A program made the translations under genes and the position numbers. From Limnanthes douglasii subsp. nivea (taxonomy: Eukaryota > Streptophyta > Magnoliopsida > Brassicales > Limnanthaceae), in the NCBI GenBank assembly GCA_036936605.1, contig JAUPFV010000002.1, positions 216,001,046 to 216,065,045 on the forward strand: DNA of 64,000 bases, given 5' to 3'. The number at the start of each line of letters is the position of its first letter. Position 1 is the first letter of the stretch. Below the pieces are notes generated by a model. The model did no database searches and had not been told where the DNA came from. It saw nothing but the letters and a program-made list of their open reading frames with translations. Positions 43,061 to 54,570 of the stretch are shown in pieces.

Positions 43061-43837
43061 GAATCATCTCAACTTCTCTGGACCTGCTTTATTTTCTCGA
43101 AAAAGACATTAAGATGAACTTTGTGGTGTTATTTTGTGTTTGAAATTTTCAAAAAATATAGAGAGAATATTTTAGTAGATTGAAGGTGTGAAGAAAAAGT
43201 TGAAGAAGTAGGGTACTTAATGAGTTTTTTTTTAAATTTTTTAAACTAGACATTTTTTATGACGTCATTTCTGACATCATCAAAAAGGATATCCGGATTG
43301 CCAATCCGGATATCTGAATTGAGCCAGATTTTTTTTTTAATTTTTATTTTGAATCTCCCCTACAAATTGAGGAGAAATCCAATCCCAAAATCACCATCTC
43401 TCAATACTACTCTAAATCTCTGTACTTCTTCTACAAATTCTACGAAAGAATTAATTACTTCTTTTAGAAACTCTAGTTCTACTTTCAGAATAGCTTCTAT
43501 ATTTCTTTCGTTTTTTCTTTTTCTTCCACAAAAACACTTAAATAACATTGTGATAACATTATACTAGCTGAATTAATAGCTTCGTATAATTTATCAAGTT
43601 ATTTGCTTGTTATAGTCGTTTGAAATATTCGTTATTTATTTATTTTTATTTAAAAAAATTAAATAATTCATTTTCATTTGTGTTATTGGTAAGTAGCCGT
43701 CTAAATTTAATATTTATTAATTGCAATATAAGTTTCGATTAGTATTTGATTGCATAGTTTTTTAAAACATTGTTTTAAGTTTTAAAACCACGTTTTAAGC
43801 CGAATCAATCGATGGAAGCAGATACGATTGGTGCTAA
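43061..43837. other. Spacer with a 27-bp hairpin
   Basis: No gene. A perfect inverted repeat lies at 43288-43314: GATATCCGGATT, three bases, AATCCGGATATC. The rest is AT-rich. Confidence 0.6.
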
Positions 43838-44730
43838 AATATCAGCTAAAGTAGGTTGTATAGTTGATAAATACCTTTGAATGGAGGTGAGTCAGTTTAG
43901 TGGGTACTTCTTTGTGAGTGAACTAGAAAAGCAAAAGGTATTAAATCTCTAAAATTGAAAAACTTTGTAATGTATATATCTCTTTACTTCCTTATCTTAT
44001 GTAGTTCCATATCATTCAGGTAATATTCCGGATTCAAGTGCCGATATAAAATCCCCATACTTACACATTATATAGAGAAAAGCATGTTTGATCTAACATA
44101 TCAGAGTTTACATGGTAAAATAAAACTCAACGTTTTCTAGATTCTTGATCCAGAGGTATTAAATTTATTAGAGTGATTCAAACTTAAAGATTATAACGAC
44201 ATTAGTAATCTCAAGCAAACCGTCCCTCCCTCGTAATCCTTAACTACAGTTCGAATTCAAGCTTGAGATTAAGCTTTTTCCAGCTTAAATCAGTTCTTAA
44301 TCTAATCACCGAAGCATTTTCAGAATTTGAAAGAATTTCATCCAATTTCAAGTATTGTAACCTGCTAAGTAGTCAAGGGAATCGAAATCCTTGAGGTGAC
44401 GATGGTGAGGAAATCTCTCATCTTCGTTGGTGTCTCTACGAAGGAACCAATCCTTTATCCAAATACAACCAACCATAAACACTAATCCGTGTCGAACCTA
44501 AGTTAATCTGGTAGAAGAACATACCTCAATTGCTATGGATAGATAGATAATACACAGAGAAATATGACTCAATTGTCTTTCGGATCTATTGCCATGAATC
44601 TTCTTTCTTTATAAAAAGATAACCATTCATTCTATTTGGAGAGATAGTAACATGCAGGTTTGGAGAGATATTAAAAACCGGCTACACCACCCGGTTCTAG
44701 CCGAATTATATTTGATCTTAAACTATTTGA
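43838..44730 (-). pseudogene. ARD gene-fragment repeat, copy 3 (exons 1-2)
   Basis: Exon 1 (about 44363-44455, minus) encodes RRDTNEDERFPHHRH, then DFDSLDYLAG. Exon 2 (about 43985-44060) encodes GILYRHLNPEYYLNDMEL, then stops after KIR. The left part (43838-43985, AATATCAGCTAAAGTAGGT...AAATCTCTAAAATTGAAAAA) is shared with copy 4 only. Confidence 0.7.
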
Positions 44731-44979
44731 GATAACTAAATATTAAGGATAAATTTTCAATAACAATTTAAAAAATATTAAAACTATTAACAATTTCAAT
44801 TTTTAAGTTTATCAATATCAATATATTATATAGAACGTTTATGCAACATATTAGAACGTAATTCCGCACACAACTTATAGTTGTACAAAAAAACACTATA
44901 TCACAAAACCAAACCAAACCAAAATGGTGTTTTAAAAAATAAATTATCAATGATATGGCATAAATTATAAGAGAAAAGC

Positions 44980-45255
44980 TAATAAGTCCAGTGATAAAAT
45001 GTTTCGTAAGGAAACAATTAACAACAATTGGTTGTGTAGCACTACTTGTGGTAAGTACAACTTGTTGGGCTCATTGATAGTAGTCAGTTTTAGTACTGAT
45101 TTCTTCCAATTCTGAGACCTTAGTGTAGAATAAAGTCCATTTGTGTTTGTCTACTAGCGCAAGATAATTTTTTATTTTTTCAACCACATCATTATCTCCT
45201 GGTTGAAAAGAATTCGCACTCGAATTCACGTCAGCAACGGGCTTAGGTATTGATG
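44980..45255 (-). pseudogene. Chromovirus-type gypsy pol tail, fragment 1
   Basis: Minus strand encodes PVADVNSSANSFQPGDND, then LALVDKHKWTLFYT and VSELEEIST, then a stop. The same tail occurs at 59460-59940 (minus) and 62250-62430 (plus), with NYVDVLDKRKWTLLLTYVS in the latter. It is the C-terminal extension after integrase in one gypsy family. Confidence 0.65.
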
Positions 45256-45282
45256 TCCAATGATAAAATGATAAAATGAGAA

Positions 45283-45691
45283 AAATATCAGCTAAACTAG
45301 GTAGTTTAGTTGATAAACACCTTGAGATGGAGGTGAGTGAGTTTAGTGGAACCTACTTTTGCGAGTGAACTAAACAAAAGTTATTAAATCTCTAAAATTG
45401 AAAAATTGTGTAATGTACATATCCCTTTGCTTCCTTATCTTATCTTAGGCAGTTTTGTATCATTCCGACAATATTCCTGATTAAAGTGCCGGTATAGAGC
45501 CCCCAAACCAGCAAATTATATAGAGAAAACCATGTTTGATCTTTGGAAATTTGAATGAGTGTTTAAAATATGAACAAGAAGAAATTTTAAAAATATATTT
45601 GAAGAACAAACTATTTCTAAGTATATCTAAGGAAAGGAAAGCTAACAACTTTAGCATTCGTAATTTACATGTCAAAATTAACTTTAGAGAT
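45283..45691 (-). pseudogene. ARD gene-fragment repeat, copy 4, left half (exon 2)
   Basis: Exon 2 (about 45440-45510, minus) encodes GLGALYRHFNQEY and ends KLPKIR. It is cut at 45691 by the LTR of the Tat element and continues at 56026. Confidence 0.75.
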
Positions 45692-46063
45692 TGTGTGGTT
45701 TATTTTAAACTGAGGGTAATTTTGTCAAGTGTTTTAGAGAGTTTTAAAGGTATTAAATGTTTGGGTGTTTTGTAGTGAGAGATTTAAGCTGCCTAGTTGT
45801 ATTAAATGTTCATTACCCTCATTAATGAAAGTAGTTGGGTATTTATACCCTTAACTATGGACCCATGGGCTTTCGGGTCAAGTTGTGAAGGTCGAGTTTA
45901 AAGACCAATTAGTTTTTAAGTAGATTAGCACCTAGCTTAGTCAAAAGGTGTTTAGTGTAATAATACTTTTGTCATGTTCGGATAGTTCAGTGGGCATTTA
46001 TTGTCCGAATTATCCCTGTCTGGTTTTCTCAGTGAGTGGTGGCGAATAAATCCGGACGCATCA
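45692..46063 (-). repeat. 3' LTR of the Tat element
   Basis: 372 bp, TGTGTGG...CGCATCA on the plus strand. Aligns to 55649-56025 throughout. Confidence 0.9.
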
Positions 46064-46080
46064 GTAGCCCTTTTTTTAGG
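46064..46080 (-). other. Polypurine tract
   Basis: Minus strand CCTAAAAAAAGGGCTAC directly against the LTR end, as expected for plus-strand priming. Confidence 0.65.
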
Positions 46081-46485
46081 CTTTGTCAAAGTTATTTGGT
46101 AGGACTAAAAAACTCATTTAGTCAGTACAAACATTTTTTGGCTCGTTTATGTGTTTGGTTCGAGGTTTATCAGGACTGATTTCTTCTCAGAATTCTAAAC
46201 GTTTTTCTTTGGATCGTGGGACACGTGTCGTATTTTGATTTGTCCTACCAGCAGTTTTCTTCCTAGAACGGCGCTCCCACCAAGCCTAAAAAGTAAGTTC
46301 TGCATTTAATACTTTTTACTTCAGCATCGTTTTCAATCATTACCAGAATCTTTTTGTCTTCTCCTAGGTATTAGTAGCTTTTTGCCTTACTAATTTATAA
46401 ATTACTCTTTTTTACTGTTTCACCATCTTCACCACTCCACAATATCTTTTCTCATAACTTTTCACCTTTTCTTTCAAAACCTCTC
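46081..46485 (+). promoter_or_regulatory. Putative promoter/leader of the accessory gene
   Basis: Contains a G-box-like palindrome ACACGTGT at 46221-46228. A possible leader intron (AGTAAGTTCTGC near 46290 to TCTCCTAG near 46367) and a CT-rich leader just before the ATG at 46498 follow. No experimental support. Confidence 0.35.
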
Positions 46486-49456
46486 TTGGATAGATTTATG
46501 TTCACATCGAGAAACGCTCTTGTAAAAGGCGGTCGGTTGAATATTTCTGAACTAGAGAAAACGAAAAAAGTCGAACGAGAGAGAGGCATTGTTGCTGGTC
46601 TTCCAGTTTCGCCGAGCGAAAAATCTGATAAACCATCCTTACAAGCGGGCCAAGGATCGTCTTCTACCAAAAGCGTAAAACCTAAACGTTTATTCAAGCC
46701 AAACCTCTCGCGAATCCCATCAGGCTCCTCTGTTCAGGAGTCTCAACCTTCTACTGCTCAATAGAAAGTGGTATCAAATGTTAGGAAACCTTCTCCGTTT
46801 ATCGCCATGGGATCTGACATATAAAATTCCCCATAGAAGACCAACCCTCGCCGGAAAACACGCTTGGTAAAAGGCCAAGTAACTGGCTCACAACCAAAGT
46901 CCTCCAAAACGGGGGCCTCTAAGTCAGCCTCCAAAGATAAAGCCTCCGGATCAGAGATATCTATAAGAGCCCCAAGAGACAAGCCCTCAGGATCGGAGGC
47001 AACTAAAATAACTTCTCAAACAAATTTCTCCGGAGCTGAGCCCCAACCGGACAACAGATCTCTAGAAGAAACCGGTGCTCAGCCATCCAGACAGACCATT
47101 GAGCCACAAACGGACACTCTTCCATCCTCAACAACTGATAAACCTTCCACAATGATGGAAGAAGTGATGGAAGATAGCATCGAAGAGGCCCCCTTCGAGA
47201 CTGAAGCCTCTGGAAAAACTGAGGACACTGCCTCTGAAAAAAAAAGGAAAGGGCAAAGTGAAGGTGGGAATGGCTCATCCGGAGCTACCGGAGTGCTTGG
47301 AGGGTAAGGTGGGACCTTACTTTCCGAAGGTCAATGTAAAGTATCTGCTAGCCGTGCAGAACATCAACTATGTATATACTCACACCGCTGAGTTGGGCCG
47401 GATCCGAACCAAGTATGGGATCCCAGAATCAGTGAAGGTGAGAATAACAGTCACACCGGAAACTCCGATGGAACTCAAGCTCAACGAGATTGTCATTTAC
47501 ACTTAGTTATTCAACTGAGGGTTCAGATTCCCCTTGGATCCAGAAATCGTCAGGTATTTCACCTGATCAAACTTTGTCCAAGCCAACTGAGTCTAAATGC
47601 TTGGTATACACTCCTTGACTGTATAATGGCATCAAGGTTGTCCGACATTCCTCTCCCTATGGATCAATTCGCCGCAGTGGCCAGCCTGTGCAAAAACCAT
47701 CACATCCCATTCTACCACTACAACATGGGAGACAATTTCAAAGTGGTGGATGACTTGTTGGAGTCAGAGAAAAACTGGAAGACTCAGTTCCTATTCATCA
47801 GTGAGACATGGGAGAATGAGAGAAAGATCAAGGCTATTGTTAACCCGAGCATTCTTACCAGCAGGTGGAAGAGCACAAGTAAGTATTTGGTTTTATTTGT
47901 CTTTTTCTCTTTCTTATTTTCACAAAAATTCCACTGTTGTAATCCACTTTCTCATGTCAGTATTGCCGAAGGAGTTCACCGGCTATTTGGAGGAGGGGCA
48001 GACCACATGTGCCGAGCTAAATGCTTAGGCTGCTTAACGTTGGGGGAATGCCTTCCACAACTGTTTTACCTCTGGCAACTTGGTGAGATCTTACTTGTGG
48101 AATACCACAGGCCGGAGAGATATCACATGGGAGGAACTAACTACACCACCTCCCCCAGTTGTCGTACTTAAGAAAAGAGAGGAAAATTATGGTAAACTAG
48201 CCTTGCCCTCCAGAGCCAAGGCCCCTAGAAAAATGAAAGAGAAGGGCAAGAAAATGAAGACTGCAGCAGAGGTAGTTCAGGGCGCTGCAGAAGAGACTGG
48301 TCCGGACAATCAAGGAGGGCAGAAACAAGGAGGAATAGATGCTACTCTGCTCAAAGTAATTGAGCACTAAAAAGGACCGAAAAGGGGAGCAAGCAGCGAT
48401 TAGAGGACTGCTAAGAAGAAGAAGGTCACCTTGGGGGAAGAAGTAATCCTTCGCCCTTCGGAGCCTCTACCTCCAGCAGAACCAACTAATCTCACCTTAG
48501 CAGAGCAGATTCCAACCAATCTATAATCCGGGGAAGGTACCGGAGGAGATATTGATGGAGTAGACATCAGTGGCCTCCAAAACATTGGTCTTTATTTCAA
48601 CGATTTTGAGAAAGATGACTTCGTTGGCCCCTATCTTCCTCCAAGTTCTTCCAATATGGTAACTTAGAATGGTAAGTCCTTCACTATCTCCGGGAACACG
48701 ATGTGGTGACCCACTCTCTTCTGGGCCATATTCAGCCATTGCTCCATTTGGAAAGGGCAAGTAAAAAATCAGTATGCCCTCATCAACACCCTCAACACAA
48801 ACAAGGAGACTTTGTCAACTGACTTCCTCAATGCCAACCAGAGTATTGAGGCACTGAAGAAGGAGCTTGATGAGTTGAAGAAGGAGAAGGAAGATCTGTC
48901 AACCAAGCTGGTCACTTCGGAGACGGCTAACACAGAGCTCCAAAATAAGTGCTCCGGTTTGGAAAACGATCTTTCCACCTTGAAGGGAGATATGAAGACT
49001 AAAGATGATGCCATCCAAACCCTATACGGTGATAAGACTTCTCTTGAAGAGGCGGTGTCCAAGGCAACCCAGGAGAAGGAAGACTTGGTGAAGGAGCAGG
49101 AAAAAAGGATTCAGACCAGCATTGATAAGTATACCAACGAGGTGATAGATTCATTGGAAAAAAGATATGCTGAAGTAAAGTCTGACATGGTACTTCTCTT
49201 TCACGAGAAGTTTCCGAGGAGGACAATTGGTTCTTTGTGGGAATTCGTGGAGTATGAGGACATCCCATTCCACACACTGGCAGATGGTGATAAGAAGAAT
49301 TACTTTAGTGGGATCGACTCTACCACTGATGAAACGAAGGAACCGAAGAGAGTTCAAGTGGTGAACCCAAAGATCCTAAGAAAAAATATGATGCAGGAAC
49401 ATCCGAAGGGAATAAGCCCTGAGGTTTTAACTATTTTTCTTACTTGTTTTTCTTAA
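46486..49456 (+). pseudogene. Tat accessory ORF (opposite strand), copy 2, spliced, interrupted
   Basis: Function unknown. Segments: basic Ser-rich N-terminus (46498-46764); Ser/Pro/Glu-rich linker with repeated SGSEA/SGAEP words (46864-47307); YFPKVNVKYLLAVQNIN and IRTKYGIPESVKVRITV (47310-47506); PLDPEIVRYF; then IMASRLSDIPLPMDQFAAVA to SILTSRW (47626-47880). A canonical intron GTAAGTATTTGG...CATGTCAG (about 47880-47960) follows, then LPKEFTGYLEEGQTTC and TWEELTTPPPPVVVL. A Lys-rich linker leads to a long coiled coil (48812-49200, IEALKKELDELKKEKEDL) and IGSLWEFVEYEDIPF. Stops and shifts separate the parts. A homologue at 3063-5301 shows the same order, so it is a conserved gene of this family. 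Confidence 0.75.
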
Positions 49457-50029
49457 TCTTGTGAAATACAAAAGTCCTTGGATGGCCAAGGCATTTTTGT
49501 AACCATGTACGGTTTGAGTCCGGTTAAGTTTTTCTTTAAACTTAAAGTCCTTGGATGGCCAAGACATATTTTATGTTCTAATATTATCATCCGGTTTTTA
49601 GCAGGACAGGTTTACCTTGCTAAATTTTTTCTCTGTTACATACTTGCTTAAATTAAATGGCTAATATTTAAAGAGCCCTTATTTTTTTTACAATTATTTA
49701 AGATGAGAGTGTTTAAAATCTCCGATGATATTAGTTTAATAGTCATCATTCAACCAAATTAATCCGATCTGCCAAAGATCCTTAGTAATTTGAAAACTTT
49801 AAAGAAATTGTAACCAAACCACTCTGAATATTTCAAGAAAGCATCAAATTTTATTAAAAAACTCGGATACCTCATTAAAACCTCCCCGCGCCACCAGGGT
49901 AGGAAAAAAATATGCCCCCTAATATTTACATGGACTTTAAACAAGTAAATATTTACACAACTTTCACTCCAGATATAAGCGGAGGTGTTCAATATTCCAA
50001 GGGTGCTTTAAGCTTCTTCCATCTTTGTC

Positions 50030-51142
50030 TTGAAGCCTGTATGTCCCAGGCTTAATTTTTTCAGAGACCTCATAAGGCCCTTCCTAGTTTGGAGCTAACT
50101 TGTCGAACTGTTTCTCCTTAGTATGCAAGAAAACGTTTCTCAATACTTTATCCCCTGGACAAAAATCCCTTCTTTTGATTTTGGAAGCATATCTGCTCCT
50201 CGTCAAGCATTGGTAATTGGTGGTTCTACGATGAGCCTTAACTCTTTTTTCTTCTATCAAGTCCAACTCACTTCTGATGGCCACTTCATTAGCCTGTTCG
50301 GAATAATTGTGGACTCTATATGATGGAAGTGTTGCCTCTATAGGAGCTATTGCATCTATCCCATATACCAAGGCAAAAGGAGATTCTTGTGTAGCATCTC
50401 CAAGAGTACTCTGGTATGCCCATAATACTTCTTGTAAATAGTTTGGCCATTTTCCTGCAGCCCATTCTAGATTCTTTTTTAAACCAGACAAGATAGTCAT
50501 GTTTGCCACTTCCACTTGACCATTTGCTTGTGGGTGGAAATGAGAAGAAAAACAATGCTGAATGCCCTGGGAGGCACATAAATTCTCCATATCCTTGTTA
50601 TCGAATTGTGGCCCATTATCTGTGGTTATCTTTTGTGGAACCCCAAATCTGCAACAAATGTTTGATAAAATAAATTTTATAAAAACTTTCGAAGTAGTTC
50701 CTGCCAGTGGGGTCGCTTCTATCCATTTTTAAAAATAATCAATGGCTACAATAATAGTCCTGCACCCTCCGGATGCCATTGGTAGAGGCCCTACTAAATC
50801 CAGTCCCCAACGAGCAAAAGGCACCGGCTCAGAAATCGATTCCAAAGGAACAACTGGGATATGAATTCTATTACCACATCTTTGGCATGGGTCACATTTC
50901 TTCACCAAATCCTTGTCATTAGTCATTATGGATGGCCAATAGTATCCGGCCAATAAAACCCTCCGGGTTAAAGCTCTATAGCCACAGTGTGTTGATCCTT
51001 CTCCATCATGTAATTCGGATAGCATAATTTGGGACTCTTCAACCCCCAAAAAACGTATGAGAGGTCTACTAAACGACTTCTTATAAAGGACATATCTTAT
51101 GATTAAAAAACCACGATCTCTATGCTTCATTTTCCTTGCCAC
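50030..51142 (-). pseudogene. Integrase of the Tat element
   Basis: Inserts element DNA. Zinc-binding N-terminus: GYRALTRRVLLAGYYWPSI with KKCDPCQRC (50880-51010). Core: first Asp in GLDLVGPLPMASGG (about 50770-50815), a stop just after AIDYF (about 50730), second Asp in TDNGPQFD (about 50600-50625), Glu in HPQANGQVEVANM (about 50500-50540). The C-terminal part has RYASKIKRRDFCPGDKVL, then LAPN, GP-Y-V-like sequence to about 50030. The catalytic triad is kept, but the frame is broken at least twice. Confidence 0.88.
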
Positions 51143-51208
51143 AGCTTTCTACGGAGGCAAAATGCCATCAGAGATGTATTAAACAAGGGGATATCTCCAG
51201 TCTTTGGA

Positions 51209-51808
51209 TTAAACCACTTGTATACTTAAACTTTCCTCCTCTTCCTTGCGCTGATTGAGTTGTATGGATGGACATTCTTGCACATGAATCCATGGGTAGA
51301 ACTCAGAGTATGCTATGGTTGCCAAAAAGTCTGCTAGTGTGTTCTCCGAACTAGGTATGTGCTCATAGCTAATATTTTTTAAGTTAATTACCACTTCTTT
51401 AAGGATAAACAAGTATTCAATCAACTGCTCCTTTTTTGCCTCAGATTGACCTTGGGCATGATGGATAAGAAGCTGAGAATCACTCATTAACCTGACTCTT
51501 TTAGCCCCACACAGAAAAGCTAGCTTCAGACCAGCTATAGTGCCTCATACTGACTCATTGTTAGAAGCCGTAAAAGCAAAACATATAGCATGGTATAACT
51601 TATCGTCATACGAAGAGGTTAAACATATCTCAGCACCACAACCTATGGTACTTGATCCATCATCTGTTCGGAAAACCCATACCTTCATAGTTTTCTCATC
51701 TGCAACTTGCTTAGTACTTCTGTCCGAATGGAACTCAACCAGGAAATCAACAACAAATTGAGCTTTGATTGCAGTTCGGGGGGCGAAATCAATATCATAA
51801 TCACCCAA
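51209..51808 (-). pseudogene. Second RNase H-like region (archaeal-type) of the Tat element
   Basis: Two adjoining frames. 51545-51808 has IDFAPRTAIKAQFVVDFLVE, then the first Asp region as FRTDDGSS with GCGAEI. 51209-51487 has SDSQLLIHHAQGQSEAKKEQ and HIPSSENTLADFLATIA. This domain follows the ordinary RNase H and marks the Tat lineage. The usual first active-site Asp of the VDGSS motif is present in altered context (TDDGSS). Confidence 0.8.
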
Positions 51809-51849
51809 TTCTACTGACCATTGGTCATCCTGCTTGATATGTCTGCCTT

Positions 51850-53245
51850 CTAAAGAACATTTTTCAAAGGAAAAGACGTCTGGACGATAATAGAATGAGA
51901 TTGAAAATACAGCCTCATTTTCATGGCAGCAATCACCAAGGTTAGTGCCAATTTTTCAAGCTTTAGGTACCTTTTTTCAGCATCCAGTAGACTCTTACTG
52001 ATGTAGTACACTGGACGAGAATAATTTTCCATTTCTCTTACCAGCACCGCACTTATAGCACATTCAGGCACAGTTAAGTATATGTACAACGTCTCTTCGT
52101 CAACAGGTTTGAAAAGGGTTTTGGGGGAAGATAAATGTTTTTTTATTTCATTAAATACCTGGTCGCACTATGGAGACCAGTTAAAGTCTTTATCACCCTT
52201 TAAAGTCTGAAAAAATGGGGCACACCTATCCGAAGACCTTGAAATAAAACGATTTAATGCAGCCAACCTTCATGTCAACCTTTGTACTTCTTTAACATTT
52301 CGAGGAGGATACATTTTTAACAAGGCATCAAGCTGGTCCGGATCAGGCTGTATCCCTTTCTCACTTATCACATACCCTAAAAAATTATGGGTCGCACCAA
52401 AAAGTCACATTTTCTGGATTCAATTTTAAATTAACCTTTGCCAAGTTGGCAATAGTTTCTTGAAGATCAGCTAGGTGCAACTATTCTACCAAGCTTTTTA
52501 CCATCATGTCATCAATATATACTTCCATATTTCTCCCAATCTGATCATAAAATGCTTTGTTAACCAACCTCTAATAGGTAGCCCCAACATTTTTCAACCC
52601 AAAATGCATCACCTTGTAACAATGGAGGCCCCTATCTGTAACAAAAGTGGTGTGTTCATGGTCCTTCGGATCCACCTGTATCTGGTTATAACCGGAGAAG
52701 AATCCATGAAGGAAAATAACTTGTTCCCAGATGTAGAGTCTACCAACTGATCTATCCGGGGGACTGGATAGAGATCTTTTGGGCAAGCTCTGTTGAGGTC
52801 AGTAAAGTCGATACACATACGCTATTTCCAATTATTTTTCTTTACTAACACTGCGTTGGTTGTCCATAAAGGATATTGAGACTCCTTTATGTGCCCCATC
52901 TTGGTAAGTCGGTCAACCTCTTGAACTATGACATCAACTTTCTCATTAGAGAAAGCTCTATTTCTTTGCACAACATGTGCAACATCTCTTCGGATGGATA
53001 GTTGGTGTGATATAAAATTCGCAGGTACTCTCGTCATATCAGCATTGCACCAAGCAAAAACATGTTGGTGGTTTTCCAAAAAAGGAAAACACTTTTTTCT
53101 TCAATTTTAGTGCCATTTTAAAGCCAAATTTAACATTCCTTCCTTCAACCAGAGAGTGGGTTTCAACTTCTTCGATTGGTATCAAAACACCAGGGGTCTC
53201 TCTGGGGTCATCAATTTCACCATCACCCTCAGAGGGGCCCAACAA
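51850..53245 (-). pseudogene. Reverse transcriptase-RNase H of the Tat element
   Basis: Copies element RNA into DNA. In order: HVFAWCNADMTRVP (52822-53079), RLTKMGHIKESQYP and TNAVLVKKNN, MCIDFTDLNRACPKDLYPVP (52760-52818), FFSGYNQIQVDPKDHEHTTF and KVMHFGLKNVGATY (52571-52690), then a stop, and the catalytic EVYIDDMMVKS (YIDD, about 52502-52530). RNase H: SAVLVREMENYSRPVYYISKSL (split over 51960-52060) and RYLKLEKLALTLV. Frame changes occur near 52600, 52570 and 52440. The active-site Asp pair is intact. Confidence 0.88.
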
Positions 53246-53248
53246 CTG

Positions 53249-54478
53249 CTAATCTTCATATATCCGGACTGCCCCCAGAGTTTTTGGGGCAAGTGCAGTT
53301 GCATAACATTCTCTTGCTATTTTTTGGCTACTCCAGACAACTCCCACCTGTCTTTGAACTGCATACTTTAAATATTGGTGAACTGTTGAAGGCACAGCGT
53401 GCATCCTGGAGAGCCAGGAACTCCTAAAGATTTCATTGTAGCATGTGGGGAAATCTACCACAACGAAAAGTACCCTGAACATCTTCTTGAAAGGGCCTTT
53501 GCCTAACAATACCTCCTCCTCAAATTCTTCGATCACATCTGGAGAGCTCCCTGTGAAGCCCACAATAGATCTGTTCGAATGCTGAATCACTGCTGGATTC
53601 TTTATCTGTTTATAGGAACTTAAAAAGAGAATATTGGCTGAGCTGCCAGTGTTAATCAAAATTCTCCTGATGTCGTTGCCCCCAATCGATGCTCCCATCA
53701 CCATAACATCCTCATGAGGACCAAATATGTCCCTTAAATCATCTTCATAAAAAATGAAGATAAAAGGAATTTGGGAGTGATAGGAAGACATGCCTCCCTC
53801 CAACTGAGTAGCTAGAGTGTGAACATGGCTCTTTCTTGAAGAAGAAGTTGGCGCTGTCATAGTTTCCCCTTCGAATATAGTAAGTGACTCAAAAAAGCTT
53901 ATGAGTCCAGACACTTTCTTGGTATGTTCTGTTATAACCCCTATGTTATTCCGGGTTGGATTAGGATCCAAATATTCTGATTCGGCATCAAATCTTTCAA
54001 TGATTACCATGGCCTCGTCCGGAGCAGATGTCCCTGCATTGTTTGTTGGGTCAGTCCGGTGAGCATTGTCAGACATGTTTCCACTTCTTCTCTTGACATA
54101 AGCTCCCAATTTTCCCCTTTCAATCAGATTCTGCACCAATTTTTTGAAAGTGATGCAATCCTCGGTGTTATGGACAATATCATGATGGCATTGGCAAAAA
54201 AAAGTATTACGACTTTCCCTAGGAGATTGAAGTGCTGTCGGCTTCCTGAAATGTACCTCATCTTTTGCTTTGTCATAGAAGGTTGCCACATTTTCTTTCA
54301 ATTCAGCAAACCACTCAGGTTGGACCCAAGGTCCTCGTTTATCAATGGACTCCTGGCTCTGAGCTGGAGTTGGGTGAGATTGAGTCTGTTTGGCCCTGTT
54401 GGGCCCCTGTTCGGCTTCTTTGGCCTTGTATCCGGACTGGTTCTGGTTTGATGCAGCTGATGCAGATCTTACTTGCAT
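53249..54478 (-). CDS. Gag C-terminus and protease of the Tat element (409-aa open frame)
   Basis: The longest open frame in the window. N-terminal Q-rich segment; WVQPEWFAELKENVATFYDK; zinc-binding FFCQCHHDIVHNTEDCITF; KLGAYVKRRSGN; DEAMVIIERFDAESEYLDP; retropepsin-like domain with RRILINTGSSANILF. The active-site Asp expected in DTGSS is Asn here, while the related element at 18430 has DTGSS. C-terminal IVGFTGSSPDVIEEFEE and RVLFVVVDFPTCYNEI. Cleaves the polyprotein in active elements; this one should be inactive despite its long frame. Confidence 0.85.
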   Translation of the reverse strand: MQVRSASAASNQNQSGYKAKEAEQGPNRAKQTQSHPTPAQSQESIDKRGPWVQPEWFAELKENVATFYDKAKDEVHFRKPTALQSPRESRNTFFCQCHHDIVHNTEDCITFKKLVQNLIERGKLGAYVKRRSGNMSDNAHRTDPTNNAGTSAPDEAMVIIERFDAESEYLDPNPTRNNIGVITEHTKKVSGLISFFESLTIFEGETMTAPTSSSRKSHVHTLATQLEGGMSSYHSQIPFIFIFYEDDLRDIFGPHEDVMVMGASIGGNDIRRILINTGSSANILFLSSYKQIKNPAVIQHSNRSIVGFTGSSPDVIEEFEEEVLLGKGPFKKMFRVLFVVVDFPTCYNEIFRSSWLSRMHAVPSTVHQYLKYAVQRQVGVVWSSQKIARECYATALAPKTLGAVRIYED

Positions 54479-54570
54479 GTGTACCTAGTCTTTTTTATTT
54501 CATCTACATTGATTTGCTTTCCCACTTGGTTTAGCAAACCACCCCAAGTTATGGCCTTCTTCTTGGTTAC

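Noticed and set aside
43259..43567. 102-aa plus-strand frame after the hairpin
   Set aside because: Low-complexity Ser/Phe/Leu composition from AT-rich DNA, no recognisable domain or homologue in the window.
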